DNA of 64,000 bases, taken from NCBI GenBank assembly GCA_946902875.1, contig OX336355.1:16091347-16155346 (forward strand). Reading direction: 5' to 3'. Shown in pieces: positions 49,340 through 59,790 of this stretch (within the stretch, counting starts at the first letter, position 1; every line of letters starts with the position of its first letter). Made by a program: the position numbers and the translations under genes. This DNA is from Nematopogon swammerdamellus. Taxonomy: Eukaryota; Arthropoda; Insecta; Lepidoptera; Adelidae. The notes under the pieces were generated by a model. It saw nothing but the letters and a program-made list of their open reading frames with translations, was not told the DNA's origin and did no database searches.

Positions 49340-49690
49340 TTTTTTATAGTTAGCGCGACATGTGGCGCCGAACCACCCATAAGGAGTCTAGCGACGGCCA
49401 TGGACATTCGGTCGCATGCGGGGGCTGCGAATGCCATGCCGGCCTGACAGGTGCCCATTCCCTTCTCTCATGAAGGACCCGAGACTGTATTTGGGGGGAA
49501 GTATGTGGGCAGGGAGAGCGTTCCGGAGTTTACCAGTTCTGTGGCGGAAAGATCTGCAGAACCGATTGGTACGCATCTGTGGTAAGTCCAGCGTATAGGC
49601 TATGGTATAGGGATGCAATCCCTGCGCAGTGCGCTTTGTGCGGAGGTGGAAAGGGGACGGCGAGATCGCGTTGACCAACATGGTTGACTA
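49340..49690 (-). pseudogene. LINE ORF2 C-terminus, best copy of its family
   Basis: The 97-residue frame 49388-49681 reads YTIAYTLDLPQMRTNRFCRS, then SFRHRTGKLRNALPAHILPP and KYSLGSF. The pattern R-T-x-R-F-x-x-S-F, N-x-L-P and Y-x-LGxF is the C-terminus of CR1/Jockey-group ORF2 proteins. Nucleotide copies lie at 18046, 25150, 37461 and 59135. All are short and 5'-truncated, so their catalytic parts are absent. Confidence 0.65.
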
Positions 49691-49849
49691 TCGCCTGATG
49701 AATACACAATATCTTCCGATTGCTAAACCATTGCTACTGCCGGAAATAGGTGCCATGGCAGTTCGTTCCGTGTTTCCTTGCTCTACCGCTGTGGTGGTCC
49801 AACACTGAATGAGGTTCGGTCGAGGTAGTATAAATATAGTAGTAGTGTC

Positions 49850-50230
49850 AGCCTCGATAGCTCAGTAGTGCAGACAGTCTACTGTCGCTATTGAATGTTA
49901 AGCAACGCTGGGTGCGGTCAGAACTTGGATGGGTGACCGCTGACTGTTGGAGGCTGACCGAGGTTCGGATTCCTCGTAAAACTGTAGGTCCTTTCCCTCC
50001 TAATCTTACTTGGTGGTATGGTTTAACCCGCCCGGGTTGGTACCACCGCACTGAATGAAACGTCGGTTGAAACGGCTATGTAAATAGTTTGTGTTTTCCG
50101 ACCAGTTCAGTGTAGCCGGCACGATCAAAGGGGGAAGCACTGACATGGCACCTAGCTCACCCGGTGTTATGGGCTGACATCACGGACGTTGTAGGTGATG
50201 TAGCCAACCGTGTCAGTTTCCATAAAAAAA
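49850..50230 (+). mobile_element. SINE-B, full length
   Basis: Head GTCAGCCTCGATAGCTCAGT, GTTAAGCAACGCTGGGTGCG, GGATGGGTGACCGC, GAGGTTCGGATTCCTCG; core; tail GGTGATGTAGCCAACCGTG to CCATAAAAAAAT. Confidence 0.85.
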
Positions 50231-50514
50231 TAATAATAAAAAAATAAAACAAATTAAAATGTTATTTAATAAAAACCTTTTTTTTCAGATATTCTCAAAG
50301 TAAGCCTTTTCCATCGATATGCAACATGCTTAATAGTTTTTTTTTTTTTAATTTTCTCTCTATGGCTCTATATGACACAGAAAAAATAAACATAAAATCC
50401 GGCAGATCGGACAATATGAATGCTTCTCATGTATTTTGGGCTCACGCAGTAAAGTTGCCAACATGGCTAATATTTACATTTTGTCTACCTGCTGGTTGAG
50501 ACAAATTAATCAAT

Positions 50515-50669
50515 TTTTAGGTTTCCGTACCCGGTACGGAAGCCTAAATTACTAGGCCTACGCAGTCTGTCTGTTTATTTGTCTGTCCCACTGCTGGAAC
50601 TTTGGAACCGCATAGCTAGCCGGTTGAAATTTTCACAGAATATGTGTTATTATGGCCGATATAACGACA
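50515..50669 (-). repeat. Repeat G fragment (minus)
   Basis: TTAGGTTTCCGTACCCGGTA, CCTACGCAGTCTGTCTG, TTGAAATTTTCACAGAATAT; joins a LINE fragment at about 50670. Confidence 0.6.
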
Positions 50670-50921
50670 AATGATTCCTCTCTCAATTCCGACAATCATA
50701 ACTATGACACACGGGGTAAGAATAATGTACAACTAATAAGACATAGATTACCTAAAACTACAAAAAGCTTTATTTGTAATAGTGTTAGATTTTATAATAA
50801 ACTGTCTCCTAACATAAAACAATTAGATGACAATAATTTTAAACGACGGATTAAAATAATGTTAATTGAAAAGAGTTATTACAGTATTAAGGATGCATTA
50901 ACTGACCGTAATTTTATCTAA
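50670..50921 (+). pseudogene. LINE ORF2 C-terminal fragment
   Basis: Translation gives NYDTRGKN, then KTTKSFICNSVRFYNKL and FKRRIKIMLIEKSYYSIKDA, closely parallel to the end of the frame at 21835-22554. The ATG at 50652 lies in the neighbouring repeat, so the apparent start is an artefact of the junction. Confidence 0.75.
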
Positions 50922-51375
50922 GAGTCTGACTACTATTTTTCCCACTAACAAATTTTGAAAATTCGATACACTTTGTATCATTTGATTTTTAATATGACTT
51001 ATTACATTTCTTTGTAATAAACGTAAACTAATTGTTTTATTTGACTTGATATAATATGAAATATCAAAATTGACGATGGCACTATACACCAGATATAGGT
51101 AATTTAAATAGGCAATGTGGTCAGATTCTTCAGTATTCATGTTTATGCTGTAAATATTAATGCTCTTGTGAGCGGTAGTATGGGTTAATTATTTGTAAGT
51201 TACTTTAATATAATACTTATAAGGTACTAACAAAACATTGTGACTTGCGAAGTTTGTTTGTCAGTTCTTCTTCGCATTGAATTTAGAACTGGCGGAATTT
51301 TCGACATGTCCAAGCGTAGGTTACCTACCTGTGGATGAAATTATACAATAAACAATAAACAATAAATAATACTTA
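50670..51375 (+). mobile_element. LINE 3' end (AATAAAC tail)
   Basis: A short coding end (to 50921), a 3'UTR and a tail of ATACAATAAACAATAAACAA. The 3'UTR matches fragments at 42495, 11403 (minus) and 56985 (minus), making this the reference copy for that tail. Confidence 0.8.
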
Positions 51376-51394
51376 CAATATAGAAACATTAAGT

Positions 51395-51500
51395 ACTTAA
51401 GGGGAGCCCCATACAATAAAAGTGTATTTTTTTCAAAGGATTTTTTTTGTGGTGCCTAAACCTTAGTACGCGTGTCCGACTCGCACTTGGCCGATTTTTT
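51395..51500 (-). repeat. Repeat G end (minus)
   Basis: GGGGAGCCCCATACAATAAA to CGACTCGCACTTGGCCGATT. Confidence 0.6.
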
Positions 51501-51679
51501 TGTAACTTGACTCTTAGACCATTTGCGGAAGAAGAAACCATATCTTCATTTCGAAATGTTTTCTACAGGTGGACAGACAGACAGCGGAGTCTGACCATAA
51601 GGTTTCTTTGTACTATTTTGGTACAGAGCCTTAACAAATATTTATACTTTTTCTAACTCGGCCAATACTATGCATGCTT

Positions 51680-51830
51680 TCCATTCAGTCCTGTGTAGCC
51701 GACACGACTAAATTGCATGCATGACTGGCAAGGCATCCAGTTGCGACTGGTATGCGTGAATTGAATGCCACGATGGGCGATGTACGAAACATTGCCGGTG
51801 TTATCATATCTAGAGTTACGCGGGGGGACC
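51680..51830 (+). mobile_element. Diverged SINE-B-like tail
   Basis: CATTCAGTCCTGTGTAGCCG and GGCAAGGCATCCAGTTGC resemble the B tail variant at 39960-40060; the rest is diverged. Confidence 0.4.
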
Positions 51831-51903
51831 TTCGGAGCATCGCAGATCATCGGGCCGCTAGCGGTGCACAGAGCATCCTATACAGCGCGCTGCGAATAAA
51901 AAA

Positions 51904-52089
51904 AATTACAATTTAAAACTGAATTAAAAATTTAAACTCAGATTGAGCCCTAGCATCTATTAACATTTGTCAAAATAGTTGAAATACACTATATATTTAC
52001 GGTACTTTAAAAGAATAGCCCTAGCATCTATTAACATTTGTCAAAATAGTTGAATTACACTATATATTTACGGTACTTTAAAAGAATAG
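51904..52089. repeat. 71-bp tandem duplication beside a SINE
   Basis: 51948-52018 and 52019-52089 repeat CCCTAGCATCTATTAACATT and TACGGTACTTTAAAAGAATA with one mismatch. The first unit's surroundings (51904-51990) recur at 52354-52440 on the far side of the SINE. Confidence 0.75.
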
Positions 52090-52350
52090 CCCTACTGCAT
52101 CTCTCCCCGTGTATGTCGTAAAAGGCTACTAACGGATATGACTCCCTTCTTATATTACTAGGTGGTAGGGTTTAACGCGCCCCGGTCTGAACGGATATGT
52201 AAATAGTTAGTGTTTTCCGTCCAGTTCAGTGTAGCCAGCACGACCGAAGGGAAGCACTGACGTGGCACTAAGTTCACCCGGTGTTATGGGCTGACATCAC
52301 GGATGTTGTAGGTGATGTAGCCAACCGTGTCAGTTTCCATAAAAAAAAAA
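52072..52350 (+). mobile_element. Module C joined to SINE-B tail
   Basis: CGGTACTTTAAAAGAATAGC, GCATCTCTCCCCGTGTATG, then a shortened core (ATTACTAGGTGGTAGGG) and a complete B tail to CCATAAAAAAAAAA. No 5S-like head. Confidence 0.8.
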
Positions 52351-52819
52351 CAGTTACAAATTTAAAACTGAATTAAAAATTTAAACGCAGATTAAGCCCT
52401 AGCAACTATTAACATTTGTCAAAATAGTTGAAATACACTATTATGTATAGTATTAGGGATAATTTGCAAGAGTCTAGTGCCCGCGCGACCGGTACTTGTT
52501 CTAAATTTGAAAATGGTACCGAAAACTCTCTCAATACGGAAAGCAACCACCGACAAGTGCCCATGTTGTCGTTCTGATCTGTCTCTGTACCTAATTTTGA
52601 CCACATAGTGAATTATTTGTATGACAAGTGATATACCTTTTGAAAGAGCGTAAACTAGCGAACTTCATAAAAGAAAATGAAATTGCAGTTTTTTTATGAA
52701 TTAAGAAATTAAGATTCTGTCATATTTTTACTCGTTCTAGGACCTAGGGACTTTGGGAGGTCATAAGACCTTTTCATGGTACCTATTAACTTCATGAAAT
52801 AATTTTTTTTCTAGAACAA

Positions 52820-52930
52820 GGATACATCGTAAAATACAATATATTTTATTTCGTGCTGATCCATTCTTAAACAAAAAAGTTACAAGGGTTTAAAGGTGGG
52901 ATTTTGGTAATTTTCAAAAATATAGAAAAA
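52820..52930 (+). repeat. Dispersed repeat shared with 8345-8450
   Basis: Same ordered motifs as the 8.3-kb copy, with about ten percent divergence by eye. Confidence 0.6.
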
Positions 52931-53119
52931 AAATCGTATCTCGATGCCACGTGACATCTGACAAAAGGTATCAAGGGTCAAAACGTTGCAAATGACCCCA
53001 CTTACCTACAAAAAAAATTGTCAGTCGATGTGCCGAACATCCTGTATATCCCTGCTACAGGAGATGCAACTGTTCGAAATTTAGAGTGTTCGAGTTTCGT
53101 CATCGACCCTATGGCGAAA

Positions 53120-53215
53120 TGACAACGCGCTGGCGGCTCAAGCCTTCAAGGTTCTAATCCTGGTCGGGACGTATTTTTTCTCTCCATTTTTGGTTTTGCG
53201 TCTATCTAATGAAGA
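53120..53215 (+). repeat. tRNA-3'-half-like fragment, copy 2
   Basis: CGCTGGCGGCTCAAGCC, GGTTCTAATCCTGGTCGGG then TATTTTTTCTCTCCATTTTT; partner of 18690-18775, with a base change in box B. Confidence 0.55.
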
Positions 53216-53219
53216 CAAT

Positions 53220-53735
53220 AAAATAGTAAAAACTTAAAATTTACATTAAAAAAATTACACAATTATTTGCAATAATAAATAATAAATAACATATTCAATT
53301 GATTCAATAATAATTTATTTAAAATAATCTAATTATCATATGGTTATTGGATTTTATTTATATTTTCGCTTACCGAATCTTGACTATACCACACTGTATT
53401 AACTTCACCGAAACCAAAATTATCGTAGGTTTCTTATGTCAAAAATATTACGAAATAATTTCTGACCGCTGCCTCTGTTTGTATGCGTGCTCTGTTGCCA
53501 GTTTAACGTCCTTTCTCGACGTGTTGTGTACGTACACCTCTGAACCACATTCACTGAGTGAACGTACCGCTCTGCCGCCTACAGCGGCGCCACCATTACA
53601 ACCGTTTACCTTCGCCTCGGCGGCTGCTGAGGCGTTCGAGGGAGTCTGCGTGGACCATCGCGATCAATACGAAGATATACAAATCGAGCGAGATACGTAG
53701 AATAGAATACAATATATACCTTATTGCAAGCAAAG
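53220..53735. other. Unassigned
   Basis: An open frame of 117 codons at 53347-53700 has no recognisable domain and a GC-rich end (CCGCCTACAGCGGCGCCACC). It could contain an exon, but nothing supports that. Confidence 0.3.
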
Positions 53736-53739
53736 CAGT

Positions 53740-53838
53740 GGTTCCGTACCGGTGAAGGCCGGGAGGACTGGAGGAAAATTGGAGAGGTGTATGTCCAGCA
53801 GTGGACGCTTACACGCTGACTGACTGACTGACTGAATA
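53740..53838 (+). mobile_element. RTE LINE 3' end fragment
   Basis: TTCCGTACCGGTGAAGGCCG, GGAGGACTGGAGGAAAATTG, CAGCAGTGGACGCTTACACG and CTGACTGACTGACTGACTG. A direct neighbour at 53695 (GAATAGAATACAATATATACC) looks duplicated at 53836 (ATACCTTATTGC), consistent with a target duplication. Confidence 0.8.
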
Positions 53839-53989
53839 CCTTATTGCTTTCCAAATACAAAATTGTACAAAAGGCGAACTCATTACAAGGTCAAACCTCA
53901 TCCTATAGTTTTGAACGAGATCATCTAGTTCATGAGTTCTTGTCAGTACCTATATGTACTATTAAAACATGCATACCAATGCATAGGCC

Positions 53990-54200
53990 GCCTTTTTTTT
54001 TTTATGCAATCCGTTATGGGTGGCTGTGTCGGAGGGGCCAAAGCACATGCTCTAACCAGCCAATATCACCTCCGAGAAGGTAGGTGCCATACCGGAGACT
54101 TCCCTGGATTGCTGGCTATACTGGACTAGAGGAGAACACAACCGAGGTTGCTTGCGGCCAACTTACATCCAGTACGGTGGTACCAACCCAGTCGGAAACC
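53990..54200 (-). mobile_element. SINE-A 3' half (minus)
   Basis: T run, GGGTGGCTGTGTCGGAGGGG, CAGCCAATATCACCTCCG, GGATTGCTGGCTATACTGG and GGTACCAACCCAGTCGG. Confidence 0.75.
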
Positions 54201-54509
54201 CTTTTAGAAATCATCAATATTAGTAATAAATCTGTAAGGGATGGTCATGGAGTGAGTTAAGTAGTTTGTTTTATGAGATATTGCGTTTGTATCTATGTAT
54301 GATACTAAAACTAAATTGACGATTTTTTGAAATATTTTCTGTATGGTTCTCCATAACTCTTAAACCGATCATCCGAATTCGATGAAACTTAGAACAAGCA
54401 CATTTTACTAACGTGACACAGGTTAGGCTAAATAAAATTCAGTTCCGGTTACGCCTAAGATGTGGCTCTCATATAAACAGAATTGTTCCGCGCACCGAAA
54501 TAATGGTAA

Positions 54510-54545
54510 CGCAGGAACGCAGCTCGGCCTTCTTTCTTACTTACT
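54510..54545 (-). repeat. Partial unit of the 68-bp array family
   Basis: GGAACGCAGCTCGGCCTTC followed by TTACTTACTTAC; a single truncated unit. Confidence 0.5.
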
Positions 54546-54730
54546 TACTTTTTTTTTTTTTTTTATTTATGGAAACTTGACACGGTTGGCTACATCACCT
54601 ACAACATCCGTGATGTCAGCCCATAACACCGGGTGAACTAGGTGCCATGTCAGTGCTTCCCTTCATTTCGCGCCGGCTACACTGAACTGGACGGAAAACA
54701 CGAACTATCGCCGTTTCGACCGTTTCTTCT
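54546..54730 (-). mobile_element. SINE-B tail and part of core (minus)
   Basis: T run, GACACGGTTGGCTACATCAC, ACACCGGGTGAACTAGGTGC, AACTGGACGGAAAACACGAA. Followed by a repeat E end (GGAGCGAAGCCGCGGG ... CTAG). Confidence 0.75.
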
Positions 54731-54784
54731 TTTTAAATCCGAATTTTACGGGAGCGAAGCCGCGGGTAAAAACGTACTAGCTTT

Positions 54785-55365
54785 TGCCCACATAATAATG
54801 GTTAATAGAAAATGTGCCCTCGTTTACTATTATTGAATAGAAGAATCAAAAGATGTGCAATTTGTAACATTCGGTCACGATTACTGGCGTCATTACACAT
54901 GCGCGGAATATCTGGCGCCAGTTGGAATTTTACTTGCACGCGCAAGGTCGTTATTTACGTAACAACTACTAATGGACGATAGAAACACTACCTTATTCGA
55001 TCGTGCCTTATACCTCAATAAAATTATATAGTTATTATAATACACTAGAAAGGTAAATAACTTTTAAATACATGGTCATCATAAATTACTGAAATTCTCA
55101 AATATTTTTATGTATGCTTGTTTCATTTTGTAAACAAACCCTAAGTTAATTTAGGTTATCAAATATGTACTACTAATAACTAACAAGTTATACTTATTAG
55201 TTTACATTACATTATATAATTTTTCTAATCTATCCTTATATGTATAAGGAAAATTGTATCTTCCCAATAGCGGGAAGGATTATCCTCTGACCGTCTATGG
55301 CTCAACTATTCTTAGGATTAACTCACGGTTATAGAAGAAGAAGACCGCCCGTTCAGTTCCGTTTC
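54785..55365. other. Unassigned
   Basis: No recognised repeats or coding signal. Confidence 0.4.
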
Positions 55366-55369
55366 CGTC

Positions 55370-55625
55370 CATTTTTAGATTTCCACACCCCGCCGAAAGC
55401 CTATTACTAGCTAGCTAGCTGGTTCAAATTTTCACAGAATATAACACATATTCTGTGAAAATTTCAACGTATTTAAATTTTGGCGGATTTAACAACAAAT
55501 AATAAAAAGTTCAAATATGAAAAATTAAGGGGGCCCCCATACAAGAGACGTGTTTTTTCAACGTTTATGTATTTGTGGTGCGGAAACCTCGGTGCGCGAG
55601 TCCGACTAGCAATTGGCCGGTTTTT
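55370..55625 (-). repeat. Repeat G (minus)
   Basis: TTTTCACAGAATATAACACA with an inverted partner nearby, GGGGGCCCCCATACAAGAGA, GGAAACCTCGGTGCGCGAGT; ends in GGCCGGTTTTTTT. Confidence 0.6.
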
Positions 55626-55629
55626 TTCT

Positions 55630-56115
55630 TTCCTTTCCGCGAAATAATCTTAAGATTGGCAGAATCAGAGGATAATCTTCATTTCCGCAATTGGGCCTAA
55701 GTTTAATTAGGATAAGAATATTTTTAACATTCAAATATTCACAACTGAAAACATTTGAAACTCAATAGTCATAATCCTTTGCTATTTTTCCTGGCGCAAT
55801 CACAATCAAGTTCGTCTAAATCTTCAATCACGGTAGCACAAAAGCGATCAGTGATCCAACTTGCATCACACATTACGTGGGATGGCTTCTTCATATGTCA
55901 AGTTAATTGCAGCCAATATTCCTATACGTGTATTCGATTATGTGAATGAAATTATAAGAAAAGGATTTGCGAAATTTCACGCGTGAATTTATATATGGTA
56001 GATATGACTGTAATCTTTATATTCGGTTCTTTTAACAATTCAATAATCTTGTCTTCTATAGATACTGTTGCAAAATTCAAATCGTATCTGTTAAAGAGAC
56101 GAGCCATGTAGATAC
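55630..56115. other. Unassigned
   Basis: No recognised repeats; small ORF without known motif. Confidence 0.4.
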
Positions 56116-56119
56116 ATAG

Positions 56120-56985
56120 AAATTGTACAGTTTGTCTCGGGATAGGGTTTCGTAACTTCAGGGTTCGAAATGGGCCTATATTTCTAGATGAAAAGCTCTG
56201 AAACTTTTCCCCAGATTCGGTTATTTTATAGTACTTTTTGGTGAAAATAGTTTCATCGAGATTTGGTGGACGGTTAACGTCCGCCTTTATTATAGATAGA
56301 TAGAAAATTCTTTATTGCTCCACAAATATTTCACAAGAATAATACAATGAATACAGTTACATGAGGTGCAAAGGCGGACTTATCCCTTAAAGAGATTTCT
56401 TACAGCCAACCTTTAGGTGTGTGAAATGTGTAAAAAATGGAATGTAGGTAGTAGCAAAGATAAGATGTGGCAATTTTTTATTTAAAAATACATATAAGGA
56501 TTTATGAAGCCCTGAAAAATATAATTATATTTATATAAGTAATACTACGTAAGAATAAATAGGAATTAGGAGACATTAATTAAGTTAAAATAGAGATAAG
56601 AAGTTAGGTGATGTAAATTATATAATATATAATAATAGATATCATACTAAGGTGGTTATAATATTGTGGGAGTAGGTCTATGAATAAATAATACAGTATA
56701 ATAAACGAATTACTGAATAAAAGAACATTTTATTAAAAAATAAAATAACTAACTTGCATGCTTAGTGAACTGCATGTATGTAAATTCCAAGCGCTTAAAT
56801 GTGAATGACATAAAAAAACGGGGGACTGGACTAGGTCATTGCACTCCCTGGACCTTGACAGCACTGTTGTCAAATTTCCCCAGTGCTCACTATCCATCGA
56901 GTTTTTATTACAATTTTCAATTATTGTATGAAAAAAAATATACGGAATTTCGAGTGAGTGATGATAAGTGTGAATGAGTGAACTG
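56120..56985 (+). repeat. Repeat H, split by a LINE
   Basis: Two parts (56120-56292 and 56729-56985) line up with the uninterrupted copy at 59345-59790: GGATAGGGTTTCGTAACTTC, GCTCTGAAACTTTTCCCCAG, GGTTTGGTGGACGG-like and, after the gap, GGGGGACTGGACTAGGTCAT and CATCGAGTTTTTATTA. No ORF. Element type not recognised. Confidence 0.7.
56293..56728 (-). mobile_element. 5'-truncated LINE with 7-bp target duplication
   Basis: Minus-strand LINE 3' end (plus strand TAGATAGATAGAAAATTC, then CTTTATTGCTCC and GCAAAGGCGGACTTATCCC) inserted in repeat H. TTTATTA occurs on both sides (56286-56292 and 56729-56735), and the intact repeat H copy at 59.5 kb has no such insert. Same family as 36531-36935. Confidence 0.8.
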
Positions 56986-57125
56986 ACCAACAAACTTCGC
57001 AAGTCCCAAGTTAGTGTCATATAAGTATTATAGTAACTTACAAATAATTAATCCTTACTACCGCTCATAAGAACATTATTACTTACAGCATAAATTTGAA
57101 TACTTAAACATCTGACCACTCTCCC
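56986..57125 (-). mobile_element. LINE 3'UTR fragment (minus)
   Basis: CCAACAAACTTCGCAAGTCC, TACTTACAAATAATTAATCC and CCGCTCATAAGA match 51120-51255 in reverse. Confidence 0.65.
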
Positions 57126-57189
57126 TATTTACGTAGTGTATCCTGCACGACCGAAGGGAAGCACTGACATTCCTTCTTTGTCCAGCTTT

Positions 57190-57545
57190 GTCAGCCTCGA
57201 TAGCTCAGTGGTGCAGACAGGCAACGCTGGGTGCGGTCAGTACTTGGATGGGTGACCGCTGACCGTTGGAGGCTGACCGAGGTTCGGATTCCTCGTAAAA
57301 TTCTAAGGTCCCTTCCCTCCTAATCTTACTTGGTGGTAGGGTTCAACCCACCCGGGTTGATAACACCGCACTGAATGAAACGTCGGTCGAAACGGCTATG
57401 TAAACAGTTTGTGTTTTCCGACCAGTTCAGTGTAGCCGGCACGATCAAAGGGGGATACACTGACATGGCACCTAGTTCACCCGGTGTTATGGGCTGACAT
57501 CACGGACGTTGTAGGTGATGAAGCCAACCGTGTCAGTTTCCATAA
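57190..57545 (+). mobile_element. SINE-B with head deletion
   Basis: GTCAGCCTCGATAGCTCAGT then GGTGCAGACAGGCAACGCTG, so about 30 bases between box A and the 5S-like part are lost. Core and tail are complete. Confidence 0.8.
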
Positions 57546-57559
57546 AATAAAAAAAAACG

Positions 57560-57645
57560 TGGCACCTAGTTAATGAAGGTGTTATGAACTGACATCGCGG
57601 ATGTAGTAGGTGATGTAGCCAAACCTGTCAGTTTCCATAAAAAAA
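57560..57645 (+). mobile_element. SINE-B tail
   Basis: GTGGCACCTAGTTAATGAAG to CTGTCAGTTTCCATAAAAA, immediately behind the previous SINE's A run. Confidence 0.7.
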
Positions 57646-57944
57646 AAATCTGTCTTATAGCAATATCGATAAACATTTCGAAACTCTAATACCGATCCAC
57701 GAGATGAACACGAGTCACAATGGCGTCTGAAATCCTACGATTACGATTACACATCACGTGTTGATCGGAATTATGAAATAAACTCTCACAATAAAACGCA
57801 AAAGTACTGCAAACAAAAGCTCTTTACCTCGCCCGACCGCAGAATGCTCGTTTATCTCGGAATTTACTGAGAAATTGGGTAAAACGCGTCAAAAGCGATA
57901 TAAAATGTGATCTTTCTGCAGTTCTAACATAGATATGAAAAAAG

Positions 57945-58235
57945 AAGCCAAGTGCGAGTCGGACTCGCGCACTGAGGTTTCCGCACCACAAAAAAGAAAC
58001 GTTGAAAAAAACACGTTTCTTTTATGGGAACCGACATTAATTTTTCACTTTAGAATTTTTATTTTTTTGTTATATCCGCCAAAATAACACATATTCTATG
58101 AACATTTCAACCGGCTAGCTATTACTGTTCCAAAGATACAGCTATTCGGACGGACGGACGGACAGATAGACAGACAGACAGACATACGTTGTAGGCTTAG
58201 TAATAGGTCTCCGTACGGGATACGGAAACCTAAAA
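57945..58235 (+). repeat. Repeat G, full length
   Basis: GCCAAGTGCGAGTCGGACTC and GCACTGAGGTTTCCGCACC at the left, (GACG)n/(GACA)n at 58148-58185, and GGTCTCCGTACGGGATACGG at the right. Confidence 0.65.
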
Positions 58236-58267
58236 TTAAGATGAACTGAGTGACAGCATTGTCATTT

Positions 58268-58652
58268 TTGTCAGCCTCGATAGCTCAGTGGTGCAGACAG
58301 TCAACTGTCGCTATTGAATGTTAAGCAACGCTGGGTGCGGTCAGTACTTGGATGGGTGACCGCTTATCGTTGGAGGCTGACCGAGGTTCGGATTCCTCGT
58401 AAAACTGTAGGTCCCTTCCCTCCTAATCTTACTTGGTGGTAGGGTTTATCCCGACCGGGTTGGTACCACCGCACTGAATGAAACGTCGGTCTAAACGGCT
58501 ATGTAAATAGTTTGTGTTTTCCGACCAGTTCAGTGTAGCCGGCACGATTAAAGGGGGAAGCACTGACATGGCACCTAGTTCACCCGGTGTTATGGGCTGA
58601 CATCACGGACGTTGTAGGTGATGTAGCCAACCGTGTCGGACTCAATAAAAAA
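58268..58652 (+). mobile_element. SINE-B, full length
   Basis: Head GTCAGCCTCGATAGCTCAGT, 5S-like GTTAAGCAACGCTGGGTGCG and CAGTACTTGGATGGGTGACC, core and tail all present. One of the best copies for a consensus. Confidence 0.85.
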
Positions 58653-58667
58653 AAAAAAAATTGGTTT

Positions 58668-58850
58668 GTCAGCCTCCGTAGCTCTGTGGTGTTCGACTGT
58701 CGGTCGTAAATCGTAATCATAAGCGCACCTGGGCGCGGTCAGTACTTGGACGGGTGACTGTTAGACCGTTGGTGGTTGACCATGGTTCGGATTCCAGGTA
58801 AAACTGTAGGTCTCTTCCTTTCTTACCGTACTAGGTGGTAGGTAGGATTC
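58668..58850 (+). mobile_element. SINE-B 5' half
   Basis: GTCAGCCTCCGTAGCTCTGT, CACCTGGGCGCGGTCAGTAC, TTGGACGGGTGACTG, then TGTAGGTCTCTTCC. Truncated after the core begins. Confidence 0.75.
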
Positions 58851-58879
58851 AACACGTCCAGATGGACCGTACCGAATGA

Positions 58880-58970
58880 AGTAATGAAGTGAAAAGAAAA
58901 TGGACTTTATTGCACAATAAAAAGTGAAAGGGGCGGGCTTAATGCCTAAAATCGTTCTCTACCAGGCAAA
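58880..58970 (-). mobile_element. LINE tail (minus)
   Basis: TGGACTTTATTGCACAATAA, GGGGCGGGCTTAATGCC, TCTCTACCAGGC is a LINE 3' end in reverse. Confidence 0.6.
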
Positions 58971-58984
58971 TCTATCTAATCTAT

Positions 58985-59075
58985 CTCACAAGAGTACTTG
59001 CAGCACAACACCGAATACTCTACTTACCCCGATTGTCGGGATACAGCGTATGGTATATATGTCTATGTAAGTATG
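58985..59075 (+). mobile_element. Module C 3' end
   Basis: AGTACTTGCAGCACAACACC, CTTACCCCGATTGTCGGGAT, then a degraded ATGT tail. Confidence 0.65.
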
Positions 59076-59345
59076 TCAAACATCCCATGGTTGACTGGAA
59101 GAAATATCTGTACCATTGCACTTTTTCATAGAAAGCGCGACATGTGGCGCCGTGCCACACATAAGGTGTCTAACGACGCCCATGGACATTCGGTCGTACG
59201 CGGGGCTTGCGAATGCCATGCCGGCCTGACAGGTGCCTATTCACGGCTCTCTTGAAGGACCCGAGACTGCACTTGGGGGAAAATATGTATTTACGAATTT
59301 ACGTCTCTTTAAAATGCTTCTGGAGCAATAAAGTATAATTTCTAT
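59076..59345 (+). repeat. LINE tail interrupted by another LINE fragment
   Basis: ATCCCATGGTTGACTGGAAG begins the tail family of 36531-36935 and GGAGCAATAAAGTATAATTT ends it. Between them, 59135-59290 is the minus-strand ORF2 C-terminal sequence of 49340 (GCGCGACATGTGGCGCCG, CCGGCCTGACAGGTGCC). Confidence 0.6.
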
Positions 59346-59790
59346 ACCTACAGAGTGTTTTAGGATAGGGTTTCGTAACTTCAGGGTTCAATAGGTGTCT
59401 ATATTTGAAGACGAAAAGCTCTGAAGCTTTTCCCCAGATTCTGTCATTTTATAGAACTTTTTGGTGAAATCGTTTCGAAGGTTTGGTGGACGGTTAACGT
59501 CAGCCTTTATTAAATAAAAATAAAATGGACTAACTCATAGATATACAATGGGTATGTTGCATACTTAACTAGTAGAATTGAACTGCATCTAGGACAACTC
59601 CAAACACTGAAAGTTCAATGGCATCAAAAGAAATAGGGGACTGGACTAAGTCATTGCACTCCCAAGAACTGAACAGCACTGTTGCCAAATCTCCCCAGAC
59701 TCACTGGCCATCGAGTATTTATTAAAATTTGGAATTTTTGTATGAAAAAAAAATGGAATTTCGATTTGAGTGATAAGGATTTTTTTTTCT
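59345..59790 (+). repeat. Repeat H, uninterrupted copy
   Basis: Contiguous from GGATAGGGTTTCGTAACTTC to GGAATTTCGATTTGAGTG. Serves as the empty-site reference for the LINE insertion at 56293-56728. Confidence 0.7.

Noticed and set aside
58268..58400. 5S rRNA gene
   Set aside because: Only the internal control region resembles 5S; the 5' and 3' stems are missing and the copy is embedded in a SINE.
58998..59255. 85-codon frame containing HKVSNDAHGHS
   Set aside because: The same peptide recurs wherever this LINE fragment is read on the wrong strand; the real coding strand gives the ORF2 C-terminus seen at 49388-49681.
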